This document shows positions 1 through 7,720 of a stretch of DNA of 64,000 nucleotides, in pieces. The position numbers and the translations under genes are program-made. The stretch is from Arthrobacter globiformis. GTDB taxonomy: Bacteria; Actinomycetota; Actinomycetes; Actinomycetales; Micrococcaceae. A model generated the notes under the pieces. The model made no database searches. It was not told the DNA's origin and worked only from the letters and a program-made list of their open reading frames with translations. The stretch is taken from positions 1-64,000 of the forward strand of contig NZ_QLNP01000074.1 in the NCBI RefSeq assembly GCF_003261175.1, in the 5' to 3' direction. Position 1 is the stretch's first letter. Each line of letters opens with the position of its first letter.

Positions 1-407
1 TTGAACTCGCCGGTCTTTTCCAGCTCCGAGTTGGTCGCTTCGCGCTGGGCGACGGAGAGGTAGCCCTGGCCGCTGGCGCCGCCGGCCTGCAGAACCAGGG
101 TGCGTAGCCCCTCGGCGCGTTCCTGGGGACCGTAGTGAACGCTTTCCGGGAAGTAGCCGACCCAGCCCTCTTCCAGGTAGTCGGTCTCGGAGTAGGGCAG
201 CCGGCCCTGGATGACGTAGCGGACCTGGTCGAAGTTGTGCCGGTGCCGCGGGGTGCGCCACCCGCCGCCACCGGTGTGGCCCATGTTCAGGTCGTAGTTG
301 TTCGGCGAACCGTCTTCACCGAACAGCAGGTGCTTCTGGTCCAGCTTTCCCTCACGCATGGATCCGACTGCTTCGATGTCCGTTTCCGCTGCCTTGCTTA
401 CGCGCAT
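1..407 (-). CDS. Cupin-domain protein, partial (runs off left edge)
   Basis: Only the first 135 residues are in the window; the 3' end lies beyond base 1. The ATG at 407 is preceded by GAAGGAG at good spacing. Residues 53-68 (PRHRHNFDQVRYVIQG) give the HxH metal pair and following Gly of a cupin beta-barrel, and residues ~80-95 (EGWVGYFPES) resemble the next strand. Cupins of this kind include small dioxygenases, isomerases and sugar-binding regulators. It is divergent from the dehydrogenase operon starting at 742, so it may act on the same substrate or regulate it. Soluble and cytoplasmic: no signal peptide or membrane segment. The family call is good; the enzymatic role is not known. Confidence 0.75.
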   Translation of the reverse strand, partial: MRVSKAAETDIEAVGSMREGKLDQKHLLFGEDGSPNNYDLNMGHTGGGGWRTPRHRHNFDQVRYVIQGRLPYSETDYLEEGWVGYFPESVHYGPQERAEGLRTLVLQAGGASGQGYLSVAQREATNSELEKTGEF

Positions 408-741
408 CTGCTGCTCCTTCACAAAAGTCGATTCAACCCCGGCACGAACGGCGGGGGACGGCGGCCGGCCAGCCGCTGCAATACCTTGCCGGCCGACCGC
501 ACAGAATTAGGAACATCCCTACTGCAGATTGGGCTGATCAATTTCTGTCCAGGGGCAATAAAAGTGCACGCAACGCTCTTGACCGAATCCCAGATAACGG
601 GATATCGTTGATAAAAATAAGTTCGCCGAGCCTCTCGCAGGGACTCGACTGACGGAGCGTGGGGCTTGAGTGCCTCAACAAGCAGCTTCAATCACCACGC
701 CTGCCACCACAATCATGACGACGATGCCACAAGGACCGACT
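408..741. promoter_or_regulatory. Divergent intergenic region with AACG-N6-CGTT palindrome
   Basis: This 334-bp gap separates the leftward cupin gene from the rightward catabolic operon, so it must hold two divergent promoters. A palindrome AACGGGATATCGTT sits at 596-609 next to an AT-rich stretch (610-622), a plausible repressor operator. No regulator gene is adjacent inside the window. The operator assignment is inference. Confidence 0.35.
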
Positions 742-1563
742 ATGACGACACCCCTGACTCACACCCCCCAAGATTCTGGCGTTCCCGCGTCCGCCCGGGA
801 CTTCAGCGTTGAAGGGCGCGTCGTGATCGTCACCGGCGCGGCACAGGGCATTGGGCGGGAGCTTGCCCGTCAGTTCGCTGCAGCTGGAGCCCTTGCCGTG
901 ATCGCTGACCTCGACATTAAGAAGGCCGAAGCGGTGGCCAAGGAAATCCATGATGCCGGTGGGACAGGTCTGGCCGTCAAGGTCAACGTGGCCGACGAAC
1001 CCTCCGTCACCGCGATGGTCGCGACCGTCATCGAGACTTGGGGGCGAGTTGATGTGCTGATCAATAACGCCTCGATCTTCGCCACCCTGGATAAGGTCCC
1101 GTTCGACCAGATCCCTTTGGCGCAGTGGGAAAACGTCCTGAAAGTGAATATCACGGGCACCTACCTGTGCGCCCGGGCTGTTGCCGAACACATGCGCCAG
1201 GCCGGCTTTGGCCGCATCATCAATATTTCCTCCGACGCGGTCACCCGCGGCACGGTCAACTACCTGCACTACGTGACCTCCAAGTCGGCAGTGATTGGCA
1301 TGACCAACTCCCTTGCCCGCGAGCTCGGCCACCATGGCATCACCGTGAACTGCATCCGGCCCGGCAGCGTAGCCACCGAGGTCGAACGCACAGTCAACCC
1401 CACCGTGGAGGTCCGCGAACGCGCGGCATCCCTGCAGTGCATCCCCCGCGGCATGGTCCCGCCCGACCTGGTCGGCATTATGCTCTTCCTCGCCACGCCC
1501 GCGTCCGCTTTCATCACCGGCCAGACGATCGCCTGCGACGGCGGCTACACCCACAGCAGCTAA
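742..1563 (+). CDS. Short-chain dehydrogenase/reductase (SDR), FabG-like
   Basis: A 273-residue NAD(P)-dependent oxidoreductase of the classical SDR family. The nucleotide-binding motif TGAAQGIG is at residues 31-38, the NNAS motif follows around residue 113, and the catalytic Tyr177 and Lys181 (YVTSK) are preceded by a conserved Ser in IISS-like context; the C-terminus has the usual DGGY. I chose ATG 742 because AAGGA lies 6 nt upstream; an in-frame GTG at 670 would add 24 poorly structured residues. First gene of an operon with the aldehyde dehydrogenase 35 bp downstream. It probably oxidises a hydroxyl group of the catabolic substrate; the substrate cannot be read from sequence. Confidence 0.88.
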   Translation: MTTPLTHTPQDSGVPASARDFSVEGRVVIVTGAAQGIGRELARQFAAAGALAVIADLDIKKAEAVAKEIHDAGGTGLAVKVNVADEPSVTAMVATVIETWGRVDVLINNASIFATLDKVPFDQIPLAQWENVLKVNITGTYLCARAVAEHMRQAGFGRIINISSDAVTRGTVNYLHYVTSKSAVIGMTNSLARELGHHGITVNCIRPGSVATEVERTVNPTVEVRERAASLQCIPRGMVPPDLVGIMLFLATPASAFITGQTIACDGGYTHSS

Positions 1564-1598
1564 CCCCCAAAAGCACAGGCAGCACAGGAGAACCGCTC

Positions 1599-3050
1599 AT
1601 GAAGCAGTACCCGCACATCTACATTGATGGCCAATGGACCGAACCGGCGGGCTCCCGGGTCGTGGAGCTTATCGATCCCACCCGTGAGGAGCCCTTCGCA
1701 CAAGTCACTTTAGGGACGGCCGAGGACGTGGACCGTGCGGTGGCAGCGGCACAGAAGGCATTTGAGACTTTCTCCACCACCACCGTGGAAGAACGCATCG
1801 CGCTGATCAACCGGATCATCGACGCTTACGAATCCCGAATCGATGAGTTCTCCGAGCTGATCGCCCGCGAAGAGGGCATTCCGGTTAACAATCGGGCTCA
1901 GGTTGTCGGCCCGGCCGAACACATGCGCGTTGCCCGGGACATCCTGCGCGAATACCCGTTCGAGACCCGTATCGGCGGTGCCATCGTCCGCCGCGAGCCC
2001 ATCGGCGTGTGCGCCCTGATCTCTCCCTGGAACTGGCCCATCCAAACTGGCGTCATCAAACTCATCTACGCCCTGGCTGCCGGCTGCACCATCGTTGCCA
2101 AGCCCAGCATCAACTCCGCGGCCAGCGGTGCGCTCCTTGCCCAGGTGCTGCACGAAGCCAAGGTCCCGGCAGGTGTATTCAACCTCGTCACCGGTACCGG
2201 CCGCGAGGTAGGCGATGCTCTGTCCCGTCACCCCGGCGTTGACATGATCTCCTTCACCGGATCCACCGGCGCAGGCCAGCAGGTAGGAGCAGCCGCCGCG
2301 GAAACCGTCAAACGTGTCAGTCTCGAACTCGGCGGCAAATCAGCCAACATCGTACTCCCCGACGCCGACCTCGAAAAAGCCGCCCGCTGGAACATTCAAC
2401 GCGCCTTCTTCAACGCCGGCCAGTCCTGCCACGCCCCCACCCGCATGCTGGTCCATGAAAGCCAGATCGACCAGATTACCCCGTTCCTGGTCGACGAAGT
2501 ACGACGGTTCCGCCTCGGTGATCCGCTCGACACCACCACGACCATGGGGCCGGTCGTCACCGCCGCCCAGTACAAATCCATCCGGGACCTGATCCAAAGC
2601 GGCATCAACGAAGGCGCCGAGCTCGTCACCGGCGGACTGGACCGGCCGGCAGGCCTGGACCAGGGCTACTTCGTCCAGCCCACCGTGTTCACCGGAGTCA
2701 CCCCCGATATGACCATCGCCCGCGAGGAAATCTTCGGACCGGTCCTCGCAGTTATCCCTTACAAGGATGAGGAAGAAGCCCTTCGCATCGCCAACGACTC
2801 CCCCTACGGACTCGGTGGCTACGTCTTCGGCGAAGACCGGGCAAACGCCCGCCGCGTCGCCAACGGCCTTCGTGCCGGACGGGTGAGCTATAACGGGGCA
2901 GCCACCGACTCCTACACCCCTATGGGCGGATACAAGCAGTCCGGCATCGGCCGCTCGATGGGCCGGTTCGGGCTCGAGGAATACCTGGAAATCAAGTCTG
3001 TCTACGGCTTCGAGGACGAAGCCCAAGCGTTGCCGACTCTCTTCGGCTGA
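1599..3050 (+). CDS. NAD(P)-dependent aldehyde dehydrogenase
   Basis: A 483-residue aldehyde dehydrogenase of normal family length that oxidises an aldehyde to its acid. The general base Glu243 lies in LELGGKS and the catalytic nucleophile Cys277 in NAGQSCHAP; the cofactor motifs PWNWP and FTGSTGAGQQV are present. The start at 1599 follows AGGAG by 8 nt. An open frame extends much further upstream, but that part overlaps the SDR gene in another frame and has no ribosome site. It sits between the SDR and the HpcH/HpaI aldolase genes and is most likely co-transcribed with them. The aldehyde it uses is probably a pathway intermediate; the exact subfamily is unassigned. Confidence 0.92.
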   Translation: MKQYPHIYIDGQWTEPAGSRVVELIDPTREEPFAQVTLGTAEDVDRAVAAAQKAFETFSTTTVEERIALINRIIDAYESRIDEFSELIAREEGIPVNNRAQVVGPAEHMRVARDILREYPFETRIGGAIVRREPIGVCALISPWNWPIQTGVIKLIYALAAGCTIVAKPSINSAASGALLAQVLHEAKVPAGVFNLVTGTGREVGDALSRHPGVDMISFTGSTGAGQQVGAAAAETVKRVSLELGGKSANIVLPDADLEKAARWNIQRAFFNAGQSCHAPTRMLVHESQIDQITPFLVDEVRRFRLGDPLDTTTTMGPVVTAAQYKSIRDLIQSGINEGAELVTGGLDRPAGLDQGYFVQPTVFTGVTPDMTIAREEIFGPVLAVIPYKDEEEALRIANDSPYGLGGYVFGEDRANARRVANGLRAGRVSYNGAATDSYTPMGGYKQSGIGRSMGRFGLEEYLEIKSVYGFEDEAQALPTLFG

Positions 3051-3083
3051 AAAAAATTCGAGTCGATCAGGAGACGCAAAAAA

Positions 3084-3875
3084 ATGAGCACCACAGCTGC
3101 ACCCGTCCTGCGAAACCACGTCAAGGACAAGCTGGCCAAAGGCGAAACCGTATACTCCATGACCGTCAGGTTGGTGCGAACCGTGGACATCGCCTCCATC
3201 GCCCACACGGCAGGATTCGACTCCGTCTACATCGACATGGAGCACAGCAGCTTTTCCCTGGAGGCCGCAGGGCAGATCTGCATGGCCTGCAACCACCTCG
3301 GCGTCACACCCCTGGTCCGTGTTCCGGGCCTGGACCCGGCCTACATCGCCAGAGTCATGGACTCGGGCGCCATGGGCATCATTGTGCCCGATGTGGAATC
3401 GGCCGATCAGGCCCGTGCCCTCGTCCGGGCAGTCAAACACGCACCCCTTGGCGGACGCTCCCTTGCCGGTGCCGCACCCCAACTGAACTACCGGACATAC
3501 CCACCCGCCGACGTCGTTCGGGTGCTTGACGAATCCTCCATGGTCGTGGCGATGATCGAATCCCAGACAGGACTCGACGCCGTCGAAGAAATAGCCGCCG
3601 TGGACGGGCTCGACATGATCCTCGTCGGAGCGAACGACCTCAGCGTCGGGCTCGGCATCGCGGGGCAAATGGACCACCCCAAAGTGCACGACGCCTACCT
3701 GCGGGTCATCAAAGCCTGCCAGTCGAATGGGGTTTCGGTTGGAATCGGTGGCCTTGGCGGCTGGCCAGACCTGATCCGCCAGTACCTCGAGCTCGGCGCC
3801 AGCTACGTATCCACCGGCAACGACATCACCTTCCTCAGCACCGCAGCCAAGCAAAAACGCCAGCAGTTCGCCTAG
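3084..3875 (+). CDS. HpcH/HpaI-family class II aldolase/citrate lyase-type protein
   Basis: A 263-residue TIM-barrel lyase. Family hallmarks are the base-bearing YIDMEHS motif (residues ~51-57), the metal-binding Glu in VAMIESQTG (~155) and Asp in GANDLSVGLG (~177). Members cleave 4-hydroxy-2-oxoacids to pyruvate plus an aldehyde, or run related C-C bond reactions, with Mg or Mn. AGGAG stands 10 nt before the ATG. It lies between an aldehyde dehydrogenase and a ketopantoate-reductase-like gene, which fits a pathway that releases an aldehyde and oxidises it. HpaI itself gives succinate semialdehyde, and a matching dehydrogenase lies at 7721; linking the two is inference. Confidence 0.85.
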   Translation: MSTTAAPVLRNHVKDKLAKGETVYSMTVRLVRTVDIASIAHTAGFDSVYIDMEHSSFSLEAAGQICMACNHLGVTPLVRVPGLDPAYIARVMDSGAMGIIVPDVESADQARALVRAVKHAPLGGRSLAGAAPQLNYRTYPPADVVRVLDESSMVVAMIESQTGLDAVEEIAAVDGLDMILVGANDLSVGLGIAGQMDHPKVHDAYLRVIKACQSNGVSVGIGGLGGWPDLIRQYLELGASYVSTGNDITFLSTAAKQKRQQFA

Positions 3876-3899
3876 TCACGACATCACGGAACAGGGAAC

Positions 3900-4886
3900 A
3901 TGAAAATCTGCATATACGGGGCAGGAGCCGTCGGCGGGCACATCGCCGGGCGGCTCGCTGGAACTGAAGCGGAGGTCTCGCTAATCGCCCGCGGTGAACA
4001 GCTTGCCGCCATCCGGCAAAATGGGCTGCGGGTGGAAACCCGCGACGGGACGCTCCTGTCCCGCCCGACTGCCATCGACCAGCCAGCCGACCTTGGCCCC
4101 CAAGACATCGTCATCGTCACAGTCAAGGCACCTGCACTGCCATTCATCGCCGAGGGCATCAAATCCCTGCTTCATGATGACAGCCTCGTGCTGTTCGTCA
4201 TGAACGGCATCCCCTGGTGGTACTTCCACGCCCACGGCGGAGACCTCGACGGCACGCAGTTACGGCGGCTGGATCCCGAGGGAACGCTATGGGACCTCAT
4301 CGGGCCGGAACGTGCGGTCGGTGCAGTCGCCTACACCGCCTGCACCCTCATCGAACCCGGAGTAGTACGTGCAGAAAACGCACGCAACCGCCTCATCATC
4401 GGCCGTCCCGACGGAAATGCCGACCCCAGACTGGGTACGCTGGCGTCGCTGCTAAATCCCACCGGGCTCGAGGTCAGCGTCACGACCAAGATCCGCGACG
4501 CCATTTGGGCCAAACTGGTCATGAACCTCATCGGGGGGTCGCTGGCCACCCTGAGTGCCTCCCCGATGAAGGATGTTCTCAACAAACCCGCGATAGCCGG
4601 CACCGCCAAGGCAATGGCAGACGAGGGCGTAGCTATCGCCCGTGCCCTTGGTTGTGATCCGGGTGATCCGGATAAGGGGTTGGCAAAGCTCGCCACCTCG
4701 AATCACCTGCAAAGCATCGCCCAGGACCTGCTCGCCGGCCGACCCATGGAAATCGACGGGCTGTTCCGCGTCCCGCTCGACCTCGCCGAACTCGCCCAAG
4801 TCCCAACCCCAAACCTTGACCTGATCATCGAACTTGCCACACAGCGCGCACGGGCTGCAGGCCTCTACCTCGACAGCACCGGCTGA
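3900..4886 (+). CDS. 2-dehydropantoate 2-reductase (ApbA/PanE) family protein
   Basis: A 328-residue NADPH-dependent reductase-type protein with an N-terminal Rossmann motif GAGAVGG (residues 7-13) and a helical C-terminal ketopantoate-reductase domain (KIRDAIWAKLVMNLIGG, residues ~199-215). True PanE makes pantoate for coenzyme A. Paralogues inside catabolic operons act on other 2-oxo or 2-hydroxy acids, and that is the likelier role here because the gene is the last of the SDR/ALDH/aldolase operon (24-bp gap to the aldolase gene). The substrate is unassigned. Confidence 0.82.
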   Translation: MKICIYGAGAVGGHIAGRLAGTEAEVSLIARGEQLAAIRQNGLRVETRDGTLLSRPTAIDQPADLGPQDIVIVTVKAPALPFIAEGIKSLLHDDSLVLFVMNGIPWWYFHAHGGDLDGTQLRRLDPEGTLWDLIGPERAVGAVAYTACTLIEPGVVRAENARNRLIIGRPDGNADPRLGTLASLLNPTGLEVSVTTKIRDAIWAKLVMNLIGGSLATLSASPMKDVLNKPAIAGTAKAMADEGVAIARALGCDPGDPDKGLAKLATSNHLQSIAQDLLAGRPMEIDGLFRVPLDLAELAQVPTPNLDLIIELATQRARAAGLYLDSTG

Positions 4887-4988
4887 CACGGAGGCAACGG
4901 TTGCCGACCACGAGGCGCTTATCCAGCCACGTTGGTGAGGCACTGAAGGATAATCAACTCCCACAGCACCGACCATTTGAAGGAAAAG

Positions 4989-5291
4989 ATGATTCCCGAA
5001 GATCGGCAAGACGACAACAACGACAGCAGTTGGAAACTGGCTGCAGGTGAAAAAGTCGAAGTGCAAATGTCCCGTGCTGTTACCAGGCGAGGGATTATCG
5101 AGGCAGTCATGAAAGACAAGTCGGGCTTCTGGTTGGCGGCCGACGGAGTGGAACCCCGTGTCTTCGTTCATCTTGGGGAAGACTCCCAAAGCATACGGCT
5201 CATACCCTCGCCTGGAGAACGTAGCCCGGGACTACTCCTGCTTACCGGTGTAGGGCAACATCCCACGCACTGGTGTGGCATAAGTTCCTAG
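4989..5291 (+). CDS. Small hypothetical protein
   Basis: About 100 residues, starting at an ATG with AAGGA 4 nt upstream. The N-terminal 20 residues are acidic and polar (EDRQDDNNDSS); the middle (KLAAGEKVEVQMSRAVTRRGIIEAVM) looks like a small beta-rich, SH3-like fold. No catalytic motif or membrane segment is seen. The last 30 residues look less protein-like, so the true stop may have been lost. It lies after the ketopantoate-reductase-like gene with a 102-bp gap. Function unknown. Confidence 0.5.
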   Translation: MIPEDRQDDNNDSSWKLAAGEKVEVQMSRAVTRRGIIEAVMKDKSGFWLAADGVEPRVFVHLGEDSQSIRLIPSPGERSPGLLLLTGVGQHPTHWCGISS

Positions 5292-5952
5292 TCAGAGGCT
5301 GCTCGCCCGGTCTCACTCGAGGAGCGATCTTGCCGGGCCGACCGTGCTCGAACCAGTCGGTCCGGCAATCCAGTCAGGAACAGCAGCATAATCCGGATCC
5401 CAGTGACAGAACCGGATCCGAGTGACAGAAGCAGTAGAGGGGAAGACAGGCAAGTGGAAATGCCGACACAAATAGTTAGGAACAATTCTTTACAGTCCGA
5501 AACGTACAGACCGCCGTTTTGCGACGGGACCGGAAACAGAACCGACTGTCCCTTCTGCACCGGACCCGAAACCGATTAGCCGTGCCCCAGAACCAACGAA
5601 TCTTCCTGGGCATCGCAGCCGTCTCGAAGTCAGCGGTTCGCTGCCGTCCCGCTCTATCTTCCCGCGACTGTTCTTAGGAAAACTTCCCAAATTGCGGTTC
5701 CCACAGCCTTCCCCCAGGGCATCCGAAGCGAGACCGAGCTCACGGTACCGGTCGCTGCGGGGATGATGAACCCCCCCCAAACGCGTCAGGCTGAAGTGCT
5801 TATGGCGCAGTGATGCTACGACGATCGGCAGGACAGATCGTCGCCGGCGTTCACTCCTTATAAAACACTGCGGCCAGGTTCTCATTCGACTGTGAAACTG
5901 AATCCACCCCCAAATACATACCGAAACAAAAACTACAAAAGGCACCCCAGCA
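5292..5952. other. Long intergenic region upstream of the ThDP enzyme
   Basis: A 661-bp stretch without a convincing gene. The reverse-strand open frame here is biased, overlaps the ThDP gene and shows no family signal. The region contains a tandem 19-bp repeat (5393-5430) and must hold the promoter of the gene at 5953. A purine/pyrimidine-biased tract lies near 5760-5790. I see no terminator hairpin. Confidence 0.5.
5393..5430. repeat. Tandem 19-bp direct repeat (possible operator)
   Basis: Two head-to-tail copies of CCGGATCCnAGTGACAGAA (5393-5411 and 5412-5430) differ at one base. Related ACCGGA...CAGAACCGA words occur at ~5527-5545. A two-site binding array for a transcription factor upstream of 5953 is plausible but unproven. 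Confidence 0.55.
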
Positions 5953-7635
5953 ATGACGCAAACCATGGCCGAACCCACCGAGACAACGAATAAGCCGGCG
6001 CGCACAATGAAATCAGCCGGTCACGTCATCGTCGACACCCTTGTTGCCCATGGGATCAAGCGGGCCCACGTGGTGCCGGGTGAAAGCTTCCTTGATGTTC
6101 TTGACGGACTGCACGGCTCTGAGATTGAAACCATCGTATGTCGCCACGAAGGTGGTGCAACATACATGGCCGAGGCCGACGGGAAGATGAACCAACTCCC
6201 CGGCATTGCCATGGTTACGCGCGGTCCTGGCGCGGCGAACGCCCACGTTGGCCTGCATACCTCCTGGCAGGACTCCACACCCATGGTGCTGTTCGTTGGA
6301 CTCATCCCCTTCGCTCACCGTGACCGCGAGGCCTTCCAGGAATTCGACATTAAGGCCTGGTTCGACACCGGTGCCAAACGCGTCATGGTTCTGGATCACG
6401 CCGAGCGTGCCTCGGAAATCGTCGCCGAGGCCGTGTTCGCGGCCATGAGCGGACGTCCCGGCCCGGTCGTCGTCGGCTTGCCCGAGGATGTCATCCGCCA
6501 GCAGATTCCGGCCGACCTCCACCCCCCGATCCCTGTGGCCACCGGTGGCATGACCACCGCGGACTCGGAAGCCCTGGCCGCGGCCCTCACCGCATGCCGC
6601 AAGCCCCTGTTCGTTACTGGCGGCAACGACTGGACCCAGGAAGGCGCCGACCGGCTGACCGGATGGCTGGAGAAGCACAAAATCCCTGCCGCGGCGGAGT
6701 GGCGCACCGAAGGTACCGTCCCGTTCGACTCGCCCTCATACGTTGGCCCCATCGGCTACGGACGCCCCCGTCCCACCTATGACCTGCTCGAAGAAACAGA
6801 CCTGCTGATCTTCGTTGGAACCGTTCCGGGAGACGTTATTACCGACGGTTTCGTCTGCCGTCAGGACTGGAATAAGAAGAACTTTCTAGTCACCATCGAT
6901 CCGTCCCTCCGTGGCCGTTCCGGCCCCGTCTCCTATCAGATTGTTGCCAAGCCGGACGTGTTCGTTCGCGACCTCGCAAAGATCGAGCTCCCCGTCAAGG
7001 ACGAATGGAAGGCCTGGACCGCACGGATGCGCTACGAACAGGAGTCGTTTGCCACCCTCCCTACGGCCGCGCCATCAGAAGGCCGGGCCCGGATGGACAC
7101 CCTCATGGCCCACCTCGTGCCGACCTTGCCCAAGGACGCGATGGTCACCCTCGGCGCGGGAGAACACACCAACTGGGCCCACCGCTACTTTCCCACTCAG
7201 CGCTACGCCTCCATGATCAGCGCACGCAATGGTTCCATGGGCTATTCCATCCCGTCCGCCATCGCGGCGTCCCTGGAATATCCGGGCCGGCGGGTGGTGA
7301 CGATTGCCGGTGACGGTGAGTTCCTCATGAACGGCCAGGAACTCGCCACGGCCACCCAGTACGGCGCCACTCCCCTGGTGATCGTGATGGACAACCAGGA
7401 ATACGGCACCATTCGTACGCACCAGGAACGCCATTACCCTGCGCGCGTTTCCGGAACACAGCTGAAGAACCCAGACTTTGCGCTCATGGCCCAAGCCTTT
7501 GGTGGTTTCGGCATTAAAGTCGAACACGACGCTGACGTGCCCGCCGCCATCAAGGCGGCGCTCCGGGCCATCGACAGTGACAAGGTGTTCGCTCTTATCC
7601 ACCTCGTGGTCGAGCAGAGGGTCAAGGCCTACTAA
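5953..7635 (+). CDS. Thiamine-diphosphate-dependent enzyme, acetolactate-synthase-like
   Basis: A 560-residue enzyme with the three-domain layout of the acetolactate synthase/2-oxoacid decarboxylase family. The cofactor-activating Glu66 is in CRHEGGA, and the metal/diphosphate motif begins GDGEFLMN at ~453 and ends at the Asn of VIVMDNQEYG about 28 residues later. Partners such as the SDR, aldolase and aldehyde dehydrogenases suggest it decarboxylates or ligates a 2-oxoacid to give an aldehyde; biosynthetic acetolactate synthase is unlikely because no regulatory subunit gene adjoins. The start ATG at 5953 has a weak ribosome site; ATGs at 5965 and 6007 are alternatives. It is followed 85 bp later by a dehydrogenase of the succinate-semialdehyde type. 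Confidence 0.88.
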   Translation: MTQTMAEPTETTNKPARTMKSAGHVIVDTLVAHGIKRAHVVPGESFLDVLDGLHGSEIETIVCRHEGGATYMAEADGKMNQLPGIAMVTRGPGAANAHVGLHTSWQDSTPMVLFVGLIPFAHRDREAFQEFDIKAWFDTGAKRVMVLDHAERASEIVAEAVFAAMSGRPGPVVVGLPEDVIRQQIPADLHPPIPVATGGMTTADSEALAAALTACRKPLFVTGGNDWTQEGADRLTGWLEKHKIPAAAEWRTEGTVPFDSPSYVGPIGYGRPRPTYDLLEETDLLIFVGTVPGDVITDGFVCRQDWNKKNFLVTIDPSLRGRSGPVSYQIVAKPDVFVRDLAKIELPVKDEWKAWTARMRYEQESFATLPTAAPSEGRARMDTLMAHLVPTLPKDAMVTLGAGEHTNWAHRYFPTQRYASMISARNGSMGYSIPSAIAASLEYPGRRVVTIAGDGEFLMNGQELATATQYGATPLVIVMDNQEYGTIRTHQERHYPARVSGTQLKNPDFALMAQAFGGFGIKVEHDADVPAAIKAALRAIDSDKVFALIHLVVEQRVKAY

Positions 7636-7720
7636 GAACGCTCCCCCGCGCTGCCCGCAACTCACCGCCGCAGTTGAACCAAGATCACGACAGCTACTGA
7701 CACTTCCCAAGGATATTCTT

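Noticed and set aside
688-1554. Long leftward open frame opposite the SDR gene
   Set aside because: GC-rich antisense shadow; composition is Asp/Gly/His-rich and no family signal or ribosome site is present.
2340-3854. 504-codon leftward frame opposite the ALDH and aldolase genes
   Set aside because: It spans two well-supported genes on the other strand and has antisense-type composition.
5490-6005. 171-codon leftward frame in the gap before the ThDP gene
   Set aside because: It overlaps the real start of that gene, and only a short hydrophobic patch looks protein-like; no ribosome site.
7704-7716. CCCAAGGAT resembling the site core
   Set aside because: It is the ribosome site of the ALDH gene, and flanking columns do not match.
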